In this document: positions 8,040-10,619 of the stretch, piece by piece
Layout of the letters: the number at the start of each line of letters is the position of its first letter
Numbering within the stretch: the stretch's first letter is position 1
Position numbers and translations under genes: made by a program
Origin: Actinomycetes bacterium
GTDB taxonomy: Bacteria > Actinomycetota > Actinomycetes > Propionibacteriales > Nocardioidaceae
Direction of reading: 5' to 3'
NCBI GenBank assembly: GCA_023252095.1
Contig: JAHEXN010000079.1
Span: 1 to 10,619 of the forward strand
Length of the DNA stretch: 10,619 nt
The notes under the pieces: model-generated
The model's input: only the letters and a program-made list of their open reading frames with translations
The model's database searches: none
Told to the model about the DNA's origin: nothing

Positions 8040-8065
8040 CGCCGAGCGTGTCGCTCGTCGGCGAC
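8036..8065 (-). terminator. Hairpin between TetR and topoisomerase genes
   Basis: Outer stem GTCGC (8036-8040) with GCGAC (8061-8065). Inner stem CGAGCG (8043-8048) with CGCTCG (8052-8057) around a 3-nt loop, with a small internal bulge. It starts 5 nt past the TetR stop (8073-8071) and ends at the topoisomerase -10, so it probably terminates tetR and separates the two genes. Confidence 0.5.
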
Positions 8066-8070
8066 CAGAC

Positions 8071-8688
8071 TCAGGCGCCGACGCTGGGACCCGCGACCGC
8101 GAGGTGACCTGCGACGAGGTGGCGGATGGCCGAGGTGAGGAGCCGCGCCTCCTCGGCGTCGTCGTACTGCGCGCACTGGCGACGCAGGGCGCTCCCGGCG
8201 ATCAGGGCAACGGTCTGCGACGCGAGGTCGCGGGCCGCGAGGATCCCGAGGCGTTCGAAGGTGCGCACGGCAAGGTCCTCGAGGGCTTGCAGGGCCTCCG
8301 CGGCCGTGGTCTTGAGCTGGGGGTCGCGGGCCGCCGCCAAGTAGATCGCCAGCTCGGTGCCGGCCTTCTCGGGGCTGCGCGTCGCGAACACGCCCGCGAC
8401 GAACTCGTTGGTCGAGGCCAGGTCGATGCTCGGGTCCATCTCGACGTCGGCCAGCGCCTCGAGCACCTCGATCCACCCGGCCAGGTGAGTGGCGAGGGCC
8501 TCCCGCACGAGCTCCTCGATCGAGGCGAAGTAGTACGTCGTGGTGGCCGGGGGCAGCCCCGCGCGTGCCGCCACGGCACGGTGCGTGACCGACCGTGCGC
8601 CGCCCTCCGCGAAGAGCTCGATCGCGGCCGCCAGCAGCGCCTCGCGGCGCGCGCGGCTGCGGACCTGGCTGAGTTGCGCTCGCGACAC
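8071..8688 (-). CDS. TetR-family transcriptional regulator
   Basis: 205 residues, a normal TetR-family length. The N-terminal DNA-binding domain has a first helix REALLAAAIELFAEGG (15-30), then the helix-turn-helix VTHRAVAARAGLPPATTTYYF (34-54), followed by SIEELVREAL. The C-terminal ligand/dimer domain is alpha-helical, and its ligand cannot be read from the sequence. The start is GTG 8688, with GAGGTG about 7 nt upstream on the minus strand. It diverges from folD over 146 bp and lies upstream of the topoisomerase gene. TetR regulators usually control themselves or adjacent genes, so autoregulation is the most likely role. Control of folD is possible but unsupported. No efflux or enzyme gene beside it hints at a ligand. 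Confidence 0.93.
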   Translation of the reverse strand: MSRAQLSQVRSRARREALLAAAIELFAEGGARSVTHRAVAARAGLPPATTTYYFASIEELVREALATHLAGWIEVLEALADVEMDPSIDLASTNEFVAGVFATRSPEKAGTELAIYLAAARDPQLKTTAAEALQALEDLAVRTFERLGILAARDLASQTVALIAGSALRRQCAQYDDAEEARLLTSAIRHLVAGHLAVAGPSVGA

Positions 8689-8725
8689 CTGGACACCTCG
8701 TGATCGTGACTCGTGCTCTCGTCCC

Positions 8726-8761
8726 GATCGGTGACCCGGGCGCGCTGACCGGTCGAGTCTA
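8726..8761 (-). promoter_or_regulatory. Candidate tetR promoter and operator region
   Basis: AGTCTA at 8756-8761 reads TAGACT on the minus strand (TANNNT) and contains the only TA dinucleotide in the divergent 8689-8834 gap. Just downstream are an 8-bp palindrome GACCGGTC (8747-8754) and a looser inverted repeat, GATCGGT (8726-8732) with ACCGGTC (8748-8754). These would be suitable positions for autorepression. No TANNNT is seen for folD on the plus strand, so its promoter is unclear. Pattern only. Confidence 0.25.
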
Positions 8762-8834
8762 TGCGCCGCGGGGTCCGCTGCCCGAGGAACCTGCGGATCG
8801 CGGGCACGGGGCGCCTCGTGGGAGACTCGTCACC

Positions 8835-9701
8835 GTGACTGCGCAGATCCTCGACGGCAAGGCGGCCGCCGCCGCGATCAAGTCCGAGCTCACGACGCGG
8901 GTCGCGGCACTCGCCGAACGTGGCGTCGTCCCGGGCCTCGGCACGATCCTCGTCGGAGACGACCCCGGCAGCCATTGGTACGTCGGTGCCAAGCACCGCG
9001 ACTGCGCCGAGATCGGCATCCGCTCGATCCGCATCGACCTGCCGGCCACGGCCACGCAGGCCGAGGTCGAGGCGGCGGTCGACCAGCTCAACGCCGATCC
9101 CGAGTGCACGCTCTACATCGTCCAGCTCCCACTGCCGCGCGGGCTCGACGAGAACGCCGTGATCGGACGTATCGATCCCGCCAAGGACGCCGACGGCCTG
9201 CACCCCACGAACCTCGGGTGGCTCGTGCTGGGTGAGCCCGCCCCGTTGCCCTGCACGCCGCGCGGCATCATCGAGCTGCTCCGCCGCCACGAGGTCCCGA
9301 TCGCGGGCGCGAACGTCGCGGTCGTGGGGCGTGGCATCACGGTGGGGCGTCCGATGGGACTCATGCTGACGCGTCGTAGCGAGAACGCCACCGTCACGTT
9401 GTGCCACACCGGCACGCGCGACCTCGCCGCCGAGGTGCGCCGGGCCGACATCGTGATCGCCGCCGCGGGAGTGCCGGGCATCATCACGGCTGACATGGTC
9501 AAGCCCGGCGCGGCCCTGCTCGACGTCGGCGTGAGTCGCGACGAGAACAACAAGATCGTCGGCGACCTGCACCCGGACGTGCTCGAGGTCGCGGGCTGGG
9601 TCGCGCCGAACCCCGGGGGCGTGGGGCCCATGACCCGAGCCATGCTGCTCGCCAACGTCGTCGACGCGACCGAGAAGGCGCTCGACCAGGATCCCGCGTG
9701 A
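8835..9701 (+). CDS. folD: Methylene-THF dehydrogenase / methenyl-THF cyclohydrolase
   Basis: Bifunctional enzyme that oxidises 5,10-methylene-THF with NADP and hydrolyses the product to 10-formyl-THF, the formyl donor for PurN and PurH. 288 residues from GTG 8835, normal for FolD. Catalytic Tyr49 and Lys53 lie in SHWYVGAKHRDCAEIGI. Other motifs are VQLPLPRG (Gln97), PAKDADGLHP (115-124), the nucleotide-binding loop VVGRGITVGRPMG (163-175) and PGGVGPMTRAM (260-270). GITVGRP is the actinobacterial variant of the usual SxxVGxP. An open frame reaches back to GTG 8700, but that part resembles nothing and would cover the tetR promoter region. GTG 8835 has GGGAG (8820-8824) at 10 nt and gives the standard N-terminus TAQILDGKAAA. 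It overlaps the next gene by GTGA. Confidence 0.97.
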   Translation: MTAQILDGKAAAAAIKSELTTRVAALAERGVVPGLGTILVGDDPGSHWYVGAKHRDCAEIGIRSIRIDLPATATQAEVEAAVDQLNADPECTLYIVQLPLPRGLDENAVIGRIDPAKDADGLHPTNLGWLVLGEPAPLPCTPRGIIELLRRHEVPIAGANVAVVGRGITVGRPMGLMLTRRSENATVTLCHTGTRDLAAEVRRADIVIAAAGVPGIITADMVKPGAALLDVGVSRDENNKIVGDLHPDVLEVAGWVAPNPGGVGPMTRAMLLANVVDATEKALDQDPA

Positions 9702-9982
9702 GCTCCCTGGTCCCGCGGTCGCGCGGGACGCAGGCCTACATCGTGCTGCTGCTGCTCGTCATGGTGGGCCTGGGCCTGGTCGCCCTCGGCTACTGGCGCC
9801 GCGGCATCCTGGTCATCGGTGCCACGTTCCTGGTGTCGGCCACGCTGCGCGCGGTCGTGCCGGAGGAGCACAAGGGTCTGCTGGCCGTGCGGGGGCGCGG
9901 GTTCGACATCGCCTGGACCACGCTCCTGGGCGCCTCGCTCCTGGTGCTGGGCGCCGTGATCGACCCCGGACCTGACGCCTGA
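9698..9982 (+). CDS. DUF3017 small membrane protein
   Basis: 94 residues with three membrane helices (about 13-31, 36-50 and 70-88). A conserved cytoplasmic-type loop, LRAVVPEEHKGLLAVRGR (50-67), carries the family's arginine-rich LLAVR motif. The function of DUF3017 is unknown. In actinobacteria it is often found between folD and mdh, as here. GTG 9698 overlaps the folD stop as GTGA, so translation is probably coupled to FolD. The product should sit in the cytoplasmic membrane. A direct role in folate metabolism would be speculation from the neighbourhood alone. Confidence 0.88.
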   Translation: MSSLVPRSRGTQAYIVLLLLVMVGLGLVALGYWRRGILVIGATFLVSATLRAVVPEEHKGLLAVRGRGFDIAWTTLLGASLLVLGAVIDPGPDA

Positions 9983-10001
9983 GTCCGGCCGCAGCCGTCA
10001 G
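9972..10001. terminator. Shared hairpin at the DUF3017 / mdh convergence
   Basis: Ten-base arms (9972-9981 and 9992-10001) match at nine of ten positions, with a 10-nt loop. Arm 1 enters the DUF3017 stop codon and arm 2 contains the mdh stop codon. With only 15 bp between the genes, a two-way terminator here is plausible. There are no flanking T tracts. Confidence 0.4.
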
Positions 10002-10619
10002 ACCAGACCGAGCTTGGTGACGGCCTCGCGCTCCTCGACCAGCTCGGCCGCCGTGGCGTCCATCCGCTGGCGGCTGAAGTCGTTGATCTCCAGGTCCTGG
10101 ACGATGCTCCACGAGCCGCCCGACGTCTTGACCGGGAAGGAGTAGATGAGGCCCTCCGGGATGCCGTAGGACCCGTCGGAGGCGACGGCCATCGAGACCC
10201 AGTCGTCGGTGTGGGAGCCCAGCAGCCAGTCGTGAGCGGCGTCGATCGTGGCCGACGCGGCCGAGGCCGCCGAAGAGGCGCCGCGCGCCTCGATGATCGC
10301 CGTGCCCCGCTTCGCGACGGTGGGGATGAAGGTGTTCTCGACCCAGTCGAGGTCGTCGATCACGTCGACCGCGGGGCGGCCGTCGATCTCGGCGTGGAAG
10401 ATGTCGGGGTACTGCGTCGCGGAGTGGTTGCCCCAGATCGTGACCTTGCGGATGTCGGCAACCGGCACGCCGGTGCGGCCGTGGAGCTGGCTGAGGGCTC
10501 GGTTGTGGTCGAGGCGGGTCAGGGCGCTGAAGCGCTCACGCGGGATGTCGGGGGCGTTGCTCATCGCGATGAGGGCGTTGGTGTTGGCCGGGTTGCCCGT
10601 GACACCGATGCGGACGTCG
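9998..10619 (-). CDS. mdh: Malate dehydrogenase, C-terminal part (5' end outside window)
   Basis: NAD-dependent oxidation of malate to oxaloacetate in the TCA cycle (cytoplasm). The frame is open to the window end, giving 206 residues and a TGA. The full protein is about 330 residues, so the NAD-binding N-terminal third lies outside. The visible part starts with VTGNPANTNALIAMSNAPD, followed by RLDHNRA (with the active-site Asp and substrate-binding Arg) and the catalytic His in IWGNHSATQYPD. SYGIPEGLIYSFPV follows, and the end is a normal KLGLV. This is the cytosolic-MDH-like type typical of actinobacteria. It converges with folD-DUF3017 and leaves 15 bp between stop codons. Nothing is odd in the visible part. 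Confidence 0.97.
   Translation of the reverse strand, partial: DVRIGVTGNPANTNALIAMSNAPDIPRERFSALTRLDHNRALSQLHGRTGVPVADIRKVTIWGNHSATQYPDIFHAEIDGRPAVDVIDDLDWVENTFIPTVAKRGTAIIEARGASSAASAASATIDAAHDWLLGSHTDDWVSMAVASDGSYGIPEGLIYSFPVKTSGGSWSIVQDLEINDFSRQRMDATAAELVEEREAVTKLGLV

Noticed and set aside
6936..8138. 400-residue plus-strand open frame across the topoisomerase gene
   Set aside because: It runs through the repeat region and the opposite strand of a clearly intact topoisomerase, and matches nothing.
8779..8806. TGCCCG / CGGGCA inverted repeat upstream of folD as a terminator or riboswitch
   Set aside because: Only six pairs around a 16-nt loop in GC-rich DNA, expected by chance; no known riboswitch core was recognised.
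8700..8834. Upstream extension of folD from GTG 8700
   Set aside because: The added 45 residues are not FolD-like; GTG 8835 gives the standard N-terminus with a ribosome site.
8202..9572. 456-residue minus-strand open frame over folD and tetR
   Set aside because: Shadow frame; its composition is out-of-frame actinobacterial coding sequence.

Overview
The window is a high-GC actinobacterial chromosome segment carrying mostly core metabolism. Gene order and protein style (sucCD, then a PerM-like membrane protein, purN, purH, then folD, a DUF3017 protein and mdh) fit an actinomycete, and I would guess Propionibacteriales (a Nocardioides- or Aeromicrobium-like organism). The genus is an inference from protein resemblance only. 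No CRISPR array, insertion sequence, tRNA or rRNA is visible.

Positions 1-1381: the end of sucC and all of sucD form the succinyl-CoA synthetase operon of the TCA cycle. It closes with a perfect 18-bp hairpin capped by a TTCG loop. Positions 1382-1521 are non-coding but highly structured. They hold a second, longer hairpin (25 pairs) whose imperfections are all G-U pairs on the plus strand, and a short hairpin just past the stop of the converging gene.

Positions 1522-3384 (minus): a 620-residue protein with an ECF-sigma-like N-terminal half, one transmembrane helix and a duplicated cysteine-containing extracellular region. This is the most unusual gene of the window. It diverges over 67 bp from an operon of three overlapping genes, perM-like (DUF6350), purN and purH. 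The last two provide both formyl transfers and the final IMP-forming step of purine synthesis.

Positions 6803-7010: a gene-free convergent region with two inverted copies of a roughly 40-bp repeat. Positions 7011-8688 (minus): a type IB DNA topoisomerase and a TetR-family regulator, each apparently with its own transcription signals. They interrupt the run of folate and purine genes.

Positions 8835-10619: folD (supplies 10-formyl-THF, the cofactor used by PurN and PurH) overlaps a small DUF3017 membrane protein gene. This pair converges on mdh (TCA cycle), which runs off the window end. The window thus links one-carbon and purine metabolism with two TCA-cycle enzymes. The accessory genes are the sigma-like membrane protein, the topoisomerase and the TetR regulator.
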